Part shown: one piece after another, positions 1 to 6,230 of the stretch
Layout of the letters: each line of letters opens with the position of its first letter
Position numbering within the stretch: position 1 is the stretch's first letter
Assembly: GCA_900555795.1 (NCBI GenBank)
Contig: USMP01000074.1
Span: forward strand, 1 to 6,712
Direction of reading: 5' to 3'
Length of the DNA: 6,712 nucleotides
From: an uncultured Eubacteriales bacterium
GTDB lineage: Bacteria; Bacillota; Clostridia; Oscillospirales; Oscillospiraceae
The notes under the pieces: model-generated
Told to the model about the DNA's origin: nothing
Seen by the model: only the letters and a program-made list of their open reading frames with translations
The model's database searches: none
Made by a program: the position numbers and the translations under genes

Positions 1-48
1 CCGCCGCGAGGCGGCCCGCGGACAATCCGCCGCGCCCCCGCGAAGCTT

Positions 49-80
49 TTGACAGACTGACTGTTGATGATTCAGTCATC
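49..80 (+). promoter_or_regulatory. Candidate promoter with overlapping palindromic operator
   Basis: A perfect TTGACA box lies at 49-54. A perfect inverted repeat follows, TGACTG (58-63), nine bases, CAGTCA (73-78), in the place where the spacer and -10 element would be. No good -10 box is present at 16-18 bp: the best candidate, ttcagt at 71-76, matches three of six. The palindrome is of a size bound by a dimeric repressor or activator. It sits just ahead of the transporter stub at 116, so it probably controlled that gene when it was intact. The promoter role is inferred; the palindrome is directly visible. Confidence 0.4.
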
Positions 81-115
81 CAAACAGAGAAAGAACCATA
101 CGGAGGAAAGTTTTC

Positions 116-245
116 ATGAATTGGGCTCTGATTTCCCTCATCGGCCTTGTGGCCGTGATCGCGCTGTCCAACTGGAAGAAGATCAACGTGGGCGTGGTGG
201 GGCGCGGCGCTGATCGGCATCTTCGGCATCTGTGTATTTGGCTGA
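116..245 (+). pseudogene. N-terminal stub of a MatC/SLC13-type carboxylate transporter, frameshifted
   Basis: A GGAGG site (102-106) precedes an ATG at 116. The first residues, MNWALISLIGLVAVIALSNW followed by KKINVGVVG, form one membrane helix and then the Lys-Lys-(I/V)-N-V-G signature typical of the N-terminus of MatC-like dicarboxylate carriers. At a GGGG run (199-202) the frame becomes wrong. Removing one G restores a second hydrophobic stretch (AALIGIFGICVFG) that stops at the TGA at 243-245. Even corrected, the product is only about 42 residues, against more than 400 for the family. This is therefore a 5' remnant, with the rest lost, and not merely a single-base defect. Without correction the frame runs on as low-complexity Arg/Pro-rich sequence, which looks non-coding. 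It could instead be a small membrane peptide with a sequencing error, which I think less likely. Confidence 0.5.
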
Positions 246-264
246 GTCCCTCAGGTTTTCCCGG

Positions 265-310
265 AAAAAACAAAGCGCGGCGCCCTCCCTTTGGGAGCCG
301 CCTCGCTTTG
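265..310 (-). terminator. Rho-independent terminator of the minus-strand operon
   Basis: Read on the minus strand, the outer stem is CAAAGCG (310-304) with CGCTTTG (277-271). There is an inner GGCG/CGCC pairing and an apical CTCCC-AAA-GGGAG hairpin, followed at once by six T residues (270-265). The stem is strong and the U-tract sits correctly for minus-strand transcription. It ends the block of genes and remnants that runs down from 4437. On the plus strand no U-tract follows the stem. Confidence 0.85.
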
Positions 311-379
311 TCAAAAAAGCCTCGCAGAGCCCTTTACCCCTTTTTAACAGGCTCCGCGCCGCGGTTTACGCCAGCCATC

Positions 380-571
380 TCACGGCTCCGCCGTTTCGGC
401 CAGCCTGGCCTTCAGGAAGGCCAGAAACGCCTTTGCCGGCTCCGTCATCTTCACATCGCTCCAGCTGAGATAGATATCCTGGCAGCGCCGGGCCTGGAGG
501 ATCACCGGCACATAGGCCAGGTGCCGGCCGCTCTCGTGGATCTGCCAGTCGGTGTCGTAGGTCAGCGTCAC
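380..571 (-). pseudogene. C-terminal fragment of a probable LysR-type transcriptional regulator
   Basis: In this frame about 63 residues read through to a TGA at 382-380. The segment HLAYVPVILQ followed by DIYLSWS and TEPAKAFLAFLKARL resembles the end of a LysR substrate-binding domain: a glycine/valine-proline strand, then an aromatic-tryptophan strand, then a 'lsPAaraFldFl' last helix. No helix-turn-helix or first lobe is present. Immediately upstream, coding-like sequence switches to another frame and to an ABC permease, so this piece appears to be joined to foreign sequence by a deletion. LysR regulators often neighbour carboxylate transporters, which would fit the stub at 116. The assignment rests on a short tail and is tentative. 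Confidence 0.4.
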
Positions 572-1390
572 GCAGCAGCTTCTCGCTGCTCTCCCGGTAG
601 ACCTCGATCTCCATGTTGTGGTTCCGGGCAAACACCAGCAGGGCGGTATCCGCCGCCTCGCTGGCAACCCCCGCCCGGGCGTTGAGGTAGAAGTCCGTCA
701 GGCCGTACTCGTTGGTGTAAAAGGCGCCGGTGGTGCCGGCAATGGCCCGGACCTCGCTGTCACTGTAAGAGCGCAGGGCGTTGGGCAGAAGCCGGGCCAG
801 CAGCCGCGGTCCCGCCACCAGCCGCAGCCCCTGGCCGCTCCCCCCGGCGGGGAAAATGCCGGTATCCGGGAAATAACAGACAATGGCGCCCACCCGCACC
901 GCCGCCTCGCTGTGCACCGTCTCATAGCGCATGGCGGCGGCGTCAACCCGGACGGTGTCCGTCCACAAGGACAGGGTATCCCCCACCCGGATGGCGGTGT
1001 CCCGGGCATAGGCCCCGTCCAGTTCCGCGTAAAAGCTGGTCTTGATACCGGCGGGCGCCAGGCGGTCCCAGCCCCGTGCCTCCGCCAGCGCAAGGTACAA
1101 AAATTCCCATCCCATCAGGGCGGCGATTTGTCCCCCATCTCCGCCCCCACGGAGGCCAGACGGGCGTACTCCAGCACCACCTCGTCCCGGGCCTGGGGCC
1201 AGTGGCCCTCCTTCAGCTGAAACCGGCCCAGTTCCACCAAGTCCGGGGTATAGACCCCCAGACAGTAGCTGTTGTCCCCGCCAAAATAGTCCCCGCCGCT
1301 GACTGGGATCATGGCCAGCGTCACCACGCCGCCCAGCAGCAGGGTGTCCCGCCTCCTTCCGGCCATACCCCGCAGGGCGATTTTCCGCAT
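572..1390 (-). pseudogene. Degenerate FtsX/MacB-type ABC transporter permease
   Basis: The ATG at 1390 opens with MRKIALRGMAGRRRDTLLLG, the usual cytoplasmic start and first helix of a Firmicutes FtsX-family permease. It passes abruptly into extracytoplasmic-domain sequence (SGGDYFGGDN, LGVYTPDLVELGRF, DEVVLEYARLASVG) without finishing the helix. This frame stops at 1115. The coding signal continues in another frame from about 1127 to 572, with LMGWEFLYLALAEA (like the cytoplasmic loop before a later helix), then VGDTLSL, RVGAIVCYFPDTG, GAFYTNEYGLTDFYLNA and a sensor-like end. Full-length relatives have about 800 residues and several more helices; here all later helices are missing. At least two deletions and one frame switch are needed to explain it. 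It follows the exporter gene by 38 bp and was probably part of that operon. The substrate is unknown, and no ATPase partner lies in the window. Confidence 0.6.
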
Positions 1391-1428
1391 CGGTACGCTC
1401 TCTCCGGCTGTCTCCGGAAATGGGCGCC

Positions 1429-1884
1429 CTAGGAGCGCAGGGAGGCGGATAGGGCCTCCCTGGAGCGGCGCAGAAGCTGGAAAAGGGACATGGGGCACAG
1501 CATGCCCACCGCGATGGCCACCGCCAGCAGCAGGGTATTGAGCCCCTGGGCGGAGCAGGCGGCAAAGTCCCCGTCCAGGAACAGGCGCATGGTCTGGTAC
1601 AGGGAGCCCCCGGGAATCATCGGCACGGCGGCGGTCACAAGGAAGAGGGTGGCGGGGCACTTGACCGCCCGGGCCAGCAGTTCCGCGTAGATGGTGACGA
1701 CCACCGAGGCCACGAAAAACCGGAGCACATCCTGGGCCACCACCAGGCCCATCAGCAGATACACCCCCCAGGCCAGCAGGCCGCCCAGGCTGGCCAGCAG
1801 CAGTTTCTCCCGCCGCACATGGAAGAGCAGGGCAAAGCCAAAGGAGCCGGCGAACGCGCAGGCCAGCTGGATGATATGGTTCAT
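1429..1884 (-). CDS. Threonine/serine exporter family membrane protein, small (YjjB-like) half
   Basis: A 151-residue protein of four or five hydrophobic helices (roughly residues 4-21, 28-50, 54-70, 79-97, 115-134). The segment ARAVKCPATLFLVTAAVPM followed by IPGGSLYQTM is the conserved proline/glycine signature of the ThrE C-terminal domain (YjjB, DUF3815-type). In this family a small subunit works with a larger YjjP-like subunit in the inner membrane, exporting small metabolites: Thr/Ser for Corynebacterium ThrE, and succinate-type acids proposed for E. coli YjjPB. The larger partner lies directly upstream at 2026-2829. I chose the ATG at 1884 over the further upstream 2016 start because AGGAGG (1894-1889) lies just before it, and because the extra 44 residues would be Arg/Pro/Gly-rich and include a hairpin. 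The real substrate cannot be told from sequence. Confidence 0.85.
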   Translation of the reverse strand: MNHIIQLACAFAGSFGFALLFHVRREKLLLASLGGLLAWGVYLLMGLVVAQDVLRFFVASVVVTIYAELLARAVKCPATLFLVTAAVPMIPGGSLYQTMRLFLDGDFAACSAQGLNTLLLAVAIAVGMLCPMSLFQLLRRSREALSASLRS

Positions 1885-1900
1885 AGGGCCTCCTTGTCTC

Positions 1901-1938
1901 CCGCCCCCGCTCCAAAGCGGGGGCGGACCATTTTTTTT
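1901..1938 (+). terminator. Strong hairpin plus U-tract facing the plus strand, antisense to the exporter operon
   Basis: An 11-bp perfect stem, CCGCCCCCGCT (1901-1911) with AGCGGGGGCGG (1916-1926), has a four-base loop. After ACCA it is followed by eight T residues (1931-1938). On the plus strand this is a textbook intrinsic terminator, yet no plus-strand gene ends here. On the minus strand the same hairpin has no U-tract behind it and lies six bases before the AGGAGG of the small exporter subunit. There it might stabilise the transcript or affect translation. The structure is certain; its use is inferred. Confidence 0.7.
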
Positions 1939-2025
1939 AAACACCTGGGCACTTAGCCCCCGGGCGCGGGCTCCTCCCCTCCGGAGGGACAGAGGCCAAA
2001 GCGCCGGGGCCGGCAAAGCCCGCCC

Positions 2026-2829
2026 CTATGCCAGGGCCGACGCCAGGGCAAAGCCGAAGGCGATGGTCAGCGCCAGCAAAATCGCCTCAATAAACCGCAG
2101 CAGCCCGGACATGGTATCCCCGCTGAACATGTCCCGCAGGGAGTTGGTCAGGCCGATGCCGGGGATAAAGAGCATGATATTCCCGATGCTGATCAGGTCC
2201 TCCGAATCCCCCAGGCCGGAGCGCACCGCCAGCACAGCCAGCGCGCCTCCCAGGCAGGAGCACACCAGGGCTGTGAGGAAGGCGTTGGCCTCCGTGCGGC
2301 GGATCAGGCTGTCCACAAACTTCAGCACCAGGCCGATGGCCCCGGACACGGCGGCGTCCGCCCAGCTGCCGCCAAAAAACAGGCAGAAGGCCGCCGACAC
2401 CAGCACCCAGGTGCCCAGCTGGACGGGAAAGCCGTACTGGGGCACCGCCCGGATGGCCCGCAGGGCCCGCTCCGTCTCCTCCAGACCCAGCTTCTCCTGG
2501 CAGATGCGCCGGCTGAGCTGGTTAAGCAGCTCCAGCCGGTGCAGGTCGTACTTCTGGCCCGACACCCGCCGGGTCTGGGTAATGGCCCCAAAGCCGGCGG
2601 CATAGATCGTCACCACAATGCTGGAGGTGATGGTGAACACATCCGCCCGCTCCGCGCCGAAGGACAGGCACAGCCGGCGGATGCTGTCCTCCACCCGGCT
2701 CACCTCCCCGCCGCTCTGGAGCATGTACTGCCCAATATCCAAAATGCGGTAGAGGTACTCGTTGGCCGCGTCCGCCGCCGCCAGGCGCGCAAGCCGCGTC
2801 TGCCGCTCCAGTTCCCTGCTCTCGTCCAT
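2026..2829 (-). CDS. Threonine/serine exporter family membrane protein, large (YjjP-like) half
   Basis: A 267-residue protein of the ThrE N-terminal family (DUF1212, YjjP-like). Residues 1-135 form a soluble domain containing SGGEVSRVEDSI (about 39-50) and FTITSSIVVTI (about 65-75), both characteristic of the family. Residues 137-265 form about five membrane helices, with the conserved NIMLFIPGIGLTNSLRDMFS segment (about 217-236) and GDTMSGLLRFIEAILLALTI after it. The start at 2829 has AGGAGG five bases upstream. It lies 30 bp after the cardiolipin synthase stop, so the two are probably co-transcribed. The small partner subunit follows after an unusually long 141-bp gap containing an antisense-facing terminator. 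The pair should form an inner-membrane exporter of small polar metabolites; the substrate is not determinable here. Confidence 0.9.
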   Translation of the reverse strand: MDESRELERQTRLARLAAADAANEYLYRILDIGQYMLQSGGEVSRVEDSIRRLCLSFGAERADVFTITSSIVVTIYAAGFGAITQTRRVSGQKYDLHRLELLNQLSRRICQEKLGLEETERALRAIRAVPQYGFPVQLGTWVLVSAAFCLFFGGSWADAAVSGAIGLVLKFVDSLIRRTEANAFLTALVCSCLGGALAVLAVRSGLGDSEDLISIGNIMLFIPGIGLTNSLRDMFSGDTMSGLLRFIEAILLALTIAFGFALASALA

Positions 2830-2859
2830 GATCTCCTCCTGTAGGTGTAATCCGGCCCC

Positions 2860-4437
2860 CTACATCAGGGGGGCCAGGGGCCGCAGCAGCCACCCGGTGA
2901 GCCGGCTGCGCAGCTTATATCGCCGGCAGTCCTCCACCGTCACCCGCCGGCACCTGGCCAGGGTGTCCTGCACGTCCCGCTCCACGTCCCCCACCGCCCC
3001 GGAGCCGTAGAAGAGGGCGGCGCACTCGAAGTGCAGGTAGAGGCTGCGGTAGTCCAGGTTGATGCTGCCCACCACCGCCGTCCTGTCGTCGCTGACAAAC
3101 AGCTTGGCGTGGACAAAGCCGGGGGTGTACTCAAAGATCTGCACGCCCCCCTCGATCAGCTCCCTGTAGTAGCTGCGGGTCAGGGCAAACACCGACTTCT
3201 TGTCCGGCACGGCGGGCACAATCAGCTTCACGTCCACCCCCCGCTTGGCGGCGAAGGTGAGGGCGGTAATCATCTCGTTGTCCAGAATCAGGTAGGGGGT
3301 CATAATGTGCACATAGTCCACCGCCCGGTTGAGAATGTCCATGTACACCATTTCCCCCACGTTCTCCGCGTCGAAGGGCCGGTCGCCGTAGGGCAGCACA
3401 TAGCCCCGCCCCTCCACCGGCCCGCCGGCGGCCAGGTAGCGGCCATAGTCCTCCGCCTGCCGGGACTCCACGTTCCACATCTGCAGGAACATGAGGGTGA
3501 AGCCCCGCACCGCCTCGCCGGTAATCATGACGGCGTTGTCCTTCCAGTGGCCGTGGAGCACCTTGCGGTTGATATACTCGTCGGCCAGGTTGATGCCCCC
3601 CGTGAAGGCCACCCGGCCGTCCACCACCAAGATCTTCCGGTGGTCCCGGTTGTTGTAGTGGGTGGACACCAGCGGGCGCAGGGGGGCGAACATGTGGCAC
3701 TGGATCCCCAGCTGCTCCAGCTGCTCCGGGTAGCGGTAGGGCAGATTGCCCACGGCGCAGGTGCCGTCATAGAGCACCCGGACCTCCACGCCCTCCCGGG
3801 CCTTCCGCTCCAGAATACTGAGGATGCGGCCCCACATGTAGCCCTCAGAAATGATAAAATACTCCAGAAAAATAAACTGCTCCGCCCGCTCCAGCTGCTC
3901 CAGCATCTCCCGGAAGGCGTCCTCCCCCAGGGGCAGATACTTCACCCCGGAGTTCTCATACACCGACTGGGAGCCCACCCGCTCCAGATACGCAGCCAGG
4001 CGGCCCATCCCCGGGTCCTCCGCCATCAGCTTCTCCCTGGCCTCCCCGGGCCGGACGGCGTAGCAGGCGGTCTCCCTCTCGATGTCCAGCAGCCGGCGGC
4101 GGGCCAGCCGGTGGCCAATATCCGCCTCCACAAAGAAGTAGAAGGGGATGGCAAACACCGGCACCATCAGGATGAGGAAAATCCACGTGATTTTTATGGA
4201 GGGGTTCGCCTTCCGGCTGATCACCACCAGCGCCACCACCAGGGAGGCCGCCAGGGCGGAGCCGTAGTACAGCTCCCCTAGGCGCAGAAAGCCCACCAGC
4301 AGCAGCACTACCTGGACCGCCAGCAGCACGATAATAACCATGGTCCGCCCGAACACCATCCGCAGCAGGCCCCGTTTGCCCTTGTTCAGCAGCAGCACCG
4401 CGTCCTCCTCAAAATGGCCGTCTCTCTCCTTCGCCAT
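2860..4437 (-). CDS. cls: Cardiolipin synthase (two-HKD phospholipase D family)
   Basis: A 525-residue membrane enzyme that joins two phosphatidylglycerol molecules to give cardiolipin and glycerol. Three hydrophobic helices occupy roughly residues 31-50, 56-73 and 83-102; bacterial Cls commonly has two or three. Two phospholipase D motifs follow. The first is H266-x-K268-x4-D273 (HRKILVVD, then GRVAFTGGINLADEY). The second is H443-x-K445-x4-D450 (HAKLFVSD, then GSINLDYRS). Both are complete, so it should be active. Length is normal for the Clostridia/Bacillus form. The start at 4437 has GGGAGG eight bases upstream and its own promoter at 4477-4505. It is the first gene of a minus-strand operon with the exporter pair. 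Another PLD-family phosphatidyltransferase is possible, but the N-terminal helices and both motif contexts fit Cls well. Confidence 0.95.
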   Translation of the reverse strand: MAKERDGHFEEDAVLLLNKGKRGLLRMVFGRTMVIIVLLAVQVVLLLVGFLRLGELYYGSALAASLVVALVVISRKANPSIKITWIFLILMVPVFAIPFYFFVEADIGHRLARRRLLDIERETACYAVRPGEAREKLMAEDPGMGRLAAYLERVGSQSVYENSGVKYLPLGEDAFREMLEQLERAEQFIFLEYFIISEGYMWGRILSILERKAREGVEVRVLYDGTCAVGNLPYRYPEQLEQLGIQCHMFAPLRPLVSTHYNNRDHRKILVVDGRVAFTGGINLADEYINRKVLHGHWKDNAVMITGEAVRGFTLMFLQMWNVESRQAEDYGRYLAAGGPVEGRGYVLPYGDRPFDAENVGEMVYMDILNRAVDYVHIMTPYLILDNEMITALTFAAKRGVDVKLIVPAVPDKKSVFALTRSYYRELIEGGVQIFEYTPGFVHAKLFVSDDRTAVVGSINLDYRSLYLHFECAALFYGSGAVGDVERDVQDTLARCRRVTVEDCRRYKLRSRLTGWLLRPLAPLM

Positions 4438-4476
4438 TCCATTTCCCTCCCCGCAGCAGCGTTTTTTATCGAGGGT

Positions 4477-4505
4477 AGTATACCATGGTTTTCCCCGTAT
4501 CGCAA
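4477..4505 (-). promoter_or_regulatory. Promoter for the cardiolipin synthase operon
   Basis: Read on the minus strand, TTGCGA (4505-4500) and TATACT (4482-4477) are separated by exactly 17 bp. The -10 box matches five of six consensus bases and the -35 box four of six. Transcription would begin near 4470, giving a short leader before the start codon at 4437. Confidence 0.7.
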
Positions 4506-4510
4506 ATCAT

Positions 4511-4540
4511 TTGACAGATTCCCCTCCGGCGGGCTATGAT
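4511..4540 (+). promoter_or_regulatory. Promoter for the plus-strand genes starting with the 78-residue protein
   Basis: A perfect TTGACA (4511-4516) and TATGAT (4535-4540) are separated by 18 bp. The predicted start is near 4547, followed by AAAGGAGG (4555-4562) seven bases before the ATG at 4570. Its -35 box lies only five bases from the -35 box of the divergent minus-strand promoter, so the two polymerases would compete or share a regulator. Confidence 0.85.
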
Positions 4541-4569
4541 AGAGACAGTACAAAAAAGGAGGATGCGGC

Positions 4570-4806
4570 ATGAAACAGGAGAATCTGACCCTGACCCGCT
4601 ATGAACTGGAGGATGGATTTTATGTGGAGGTGCTTCCCCGGCGGGGGGAAACCGCCTTCTGGCTGGGCCACCGGGACTGCGACGTGAAGGAACTGGCCTT
4701 CGCCGCCTCCGACGCCTTCGCTCCCCCCCGGCAGTGGGAAACCATGATTCGGGAGAACATCAGCGACTACCTGGGGGACTTTCGGGAGATCTATCTGGAG
4801 GAGTAG
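4570..4806 (+). CDS. Small hypothetical protein, 78 residues
   Basis: I do not recognise this protein. It has a near-ideal promoter and ribosome binding site, and a balanced soluble composition with many acidic residues (pattern ELEDGFYVEVLPRRGETAFWLGH near residues 12-34, split by no gap). There is no signal peptide, no membrane helix and only one cysteine (C37). The first half looks like alternating beta strands (YELEDGFYVEVLP, then TAFWLGH) and the second half is helical (ELAFAASDAF, WETMIRENISDYLGDF), ending in an acidic tail. That is consistent with a compact alpha/beta domain. The start at 4570 is preferred over an ATG at 4563 because the latter is in another frame. It stands alone between the divergent promoter and the promoter of the deacetylase, so its link to either neighbour is uncertain. 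Confidence 0.8.
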   Translation: MKQENLTLTRYELEDGFYVEVLPRRGETAFWLGHRDCDVKELAFAASDAFAPPRQWETMIRENISDYLGDFREIYLEE

Positions 4807-4816
4807 ACGGAAAATT

Positions 4817-4867
4817 TTGTCACCGGTTTGTCACCCTTTTGGGCAAAACAGCAGTTGGATTGTCACC
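4817..4867 (+). repeat. Three TTGTCACC direct repeats, helically phased
   Basis: TTGTCACC occurs at 4817-4824, 4828-4835 and 4860-4867, all in the same direction. Start-to-start distances are 11 and 32 bp, about one and three turns of B-DNA. The second and third copies share a longer core, TTGTCACC(C/T)TTTT. The first two lie upstream of the deacetylase promoter and the third lies inside its -35/-10 spacer. This is the layout expected for a regulator binding one face of the DNA, such as an OmpR-type response regulator on 11-bp tandem half-sites. The regulator is not in the window. Confidence 0.6.
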
Positions 4868-4883
4868 TTTTTCATGGTACACT
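4855..4883 (+). promoter_or_regulatory. Candidate promoter for the deacetylase-cytidine deaminase unit
   Basis: TTGGAT (4855-4860) and TACACT (4878-4883) are 17 bp apart. The -10 box matches four of six consensus bases and the -35 box is weak, which suits an activated or repressed promoter. The third TTGTCACC repeat starts at the last base of the -35 box. Transcription would start near 4890, about 40 bases before the ATG at 4931. Confidence 0.5.
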
Positions 4884-4898
4884 GGACAGGTAATCACA

Positions 4899-4913
4899 GG
4901 CGGCCGGGCCGCC
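4899..4913 (+). other. GC hairpin directly before the deacetylase ribosome binding site
   Basis: GGCGGC (4899-4904) and GCCGCC (4908-4913) form a six-base-pair all-GC stem with a three-base loop. The stem abuts the GGAGGAGGG Shine-Dalgarno region starting at 4914. It would lie near the 5' end of the mRNA if the promoter at 4855-4883 is right. It may protect the transcript end or tune ribosome access; no function is proven. Confidence 0.4.
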
Positions 4914-4930
4914 GGAGGAGGGAACAGCTG

Positions 4931-6208
4931 ATGAAAAAACTGACGGCGCTGCTGCTGGCGCTGGTGCTGCTGCTGACGGCGGCGGCCTGCGGCGCGGGGG
5001 AGAATTCCGCCCCCCCGGAGGCGCCTTCCCCGGATGGGGACGCCGGGCAGAGCAGCCAGGAGAGCGTGGCGCTGCCGGAGAAGCCGGTGGTGGTTACTCC
5101 GGCGCCGGAGCCGGAGCCCTACGAGATTCTGGACCCCACCCAGGCCCCGGCGGGGGGCGTCCGGGACGGCGTGACCTACGTCGCCTATGACGGCGTGGTG
5201 GAGCACCTCTTTTTTCACCCGGTCATCGCCTATCCGGAACTGGCCTTCGACGGGGACGCCCAGTCCGAGGGACTGGACGACTACATGGTGACGGCGGACG
5301 AGTTTCGCAAGATCCTGGACAGCGTGTACGCCAACGGCTACGTGCTGGTGGATATCGCGGATGTGTGGCGGGAGAGCGTGGACGAGAGCGGCGCGCCGGT
5401 GATGGTGCGAAGCACCCTCTACCTGCCCGAGGGAAAAAAGCCCCTGATTTTTTCCTACGACGACACCAACTACTACTCCTACATGCTGGAAAACGGCTTC
5501 ACCTACAAGCTGATTCTGGGGGAGGACGGCAGGATCTGGTCCTGGGGCCTGGACCCGGCAGGCACCGAGGTGGTTTCCCGGGATCTGGACGCCATCACCA
5601 TCCTGGACAAATTTGTGGAGGAGCACCCGGACTTCTCCCCCTTTGGGGCCAAGGCCTGCCTCAGCGTCACCGGCTATGAGGGGCTTCTGGGCTACCGGAC
5701 CCAGACCGACGGCGACGTGGAGTGGACCGAGGAGCGGGAGGCCAGCCGCCAGGCGGAGCGGGAGGCGGTGAAGCCCATCATCGCGGAACTGAAGCGGACG
5801 GGCTGGACCTTCGGCAGCCACACCTGGGGCCACATCCGCCTGGGCAGCGGCAACATGGCCAAGATCCAGAGCGACACCCAAAAGTGGTTCGACGAGGTGG
5901 GGAGCCTGGTGGGGGAGACCAACGTGCTCTTCTACCCCCACGGGGAGCGGCCCGACGGGGGGGACTGGCAGCAGACCGGGGAGGCCTTCCGGTTCCTCCA
6001 GAGCCAGGGCTTCCGCATCTTCTGCTCCGTGGGCATTGAGTCCTTCAGCTTCATTAAGAAGGACATCTGCGCCGTCATCTGTGACCGGCTCCACCCCGAC
6101 GGCACCACCCTGCGCAGCGGGAAGAGCCTGGAGCGGTACATGCAGTTCTATGACGCCCGGGAGATTATCGACCTGGACGTGCGGCCCGATCTGGGCGTAA
6201 GCTGGTAA
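4931..6208 (+). CDS. Lipoprotein with a NodB-type polysaccharide deacetylase domain
   Basis: A 425-residue exported protein. Residues 1-19 are a lipoprotein signal peptide (MKK, then a Leu/Ala core) with the probable lipidated cysteine at C20 (LTAAAC). A Pro/Glu/Ser-rich linker spans about 24-65. The catalytic region looks like carbohydrate esterase family 4: an Asp-Asp motif in LIFSYDDTNYY (D177, D178), a metal-binding HTWGH (H297, H301), and a third motif LFYPHGERPDGG (about 333-344). Such enzymes remove acetyl groups from peptidoglycan or other glycans outside the membrane. Motif 1 reads SYDD rather than the usual TFDD, and motif 3 has His instead of Tyr/Trp before Gly, so the substrate may differ. 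The segment between motifs 1 and 2 is long (about 120 residues). AGGAGG (4916-4921) supports the ATG at 4931. The cytidine deaminase follows after 22 bp. Confidence 0.85.
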   Translation: MKKLTALLLALVLLLTAAACGAGENSAPPEAPSPDGDAGQSSQESVALPEKPVVVTPAPEPEPYEILDPTQAPAGGVRDGVTYVAYDGVVEHLFFHPVIAYPELAFDGDAQSEGLDDYMVTADEFRKILDSVYANGYVLVDIADVWRESVDESGAPVMVRSTLYLPEGKKPLIFSYDDTNYYSYMLENGFTYKLILGEDGRIWSWGLDPAGTEVVSRDLDAITILDKFVEEHPDFSPFGAKACLSVTGYEGLLGYRTQTDGDVEWTEEREASRQAEREAVKPIIAELKRTGWTFGSHTWGHIRLGSGNMAKIQSDTQKWFDEVGSLVGETNVLFYPHGERPDGGDWQQTGEAFRFLQSQGFRIFCSVGIESFSFIKKDICAVICDRLHPDGTTLRSGKSLERYMQFYDAREIIDLDVRPDLGVSW

Positions 6209-6230
6209 GCGGACGGAAAGGAGACGCCAT

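Noticed and set aside
1..60. Possible 3' end of an upstream plus-strand gene.
   Set aside because: Two frames stay open to stops at about 51 and 60, but the stretch is too short and too GC-biased to support a call.
366..1565. A single 399-codon minus-strand protein.
   Set aside because: Its first third is an out-of-frame reading of the exporter gene and permease start, and its last part is out of frame with the LysR-like tail; only the middle is coding-like.
1885..2016. An upstream ATG at 2016 for the small exporter subunit.
   Set aside because: The added 44 residues are Arg/Pro/Gly-rich, contain the hairpin region, and lack a ribosome binding site; the ATG at 1884 has AGGAGG.
1691..2605. 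A 304-codon plus-strand open frame across the exporter genes.
   Set aside because: Ser/Arg/Pro-rich, runs through an intergenic terminator hairpin, and lies opposite two recognisable membrane proteins.
3031..4281. A 416-codon open frame on the plus strand opposite cardiolipin synthase.
   Set aside because: His/Val/Gln-rich antisense shadow of a high-GC gene, with no ribosome binding site or domain.
4828..4883. TTGTCA at 4860-4865 as the -35 box for TACACT.
   Set aside because: The spacer would be only 12 bp; TTGGAT at 4855-4860 gives the normal 17 bp.
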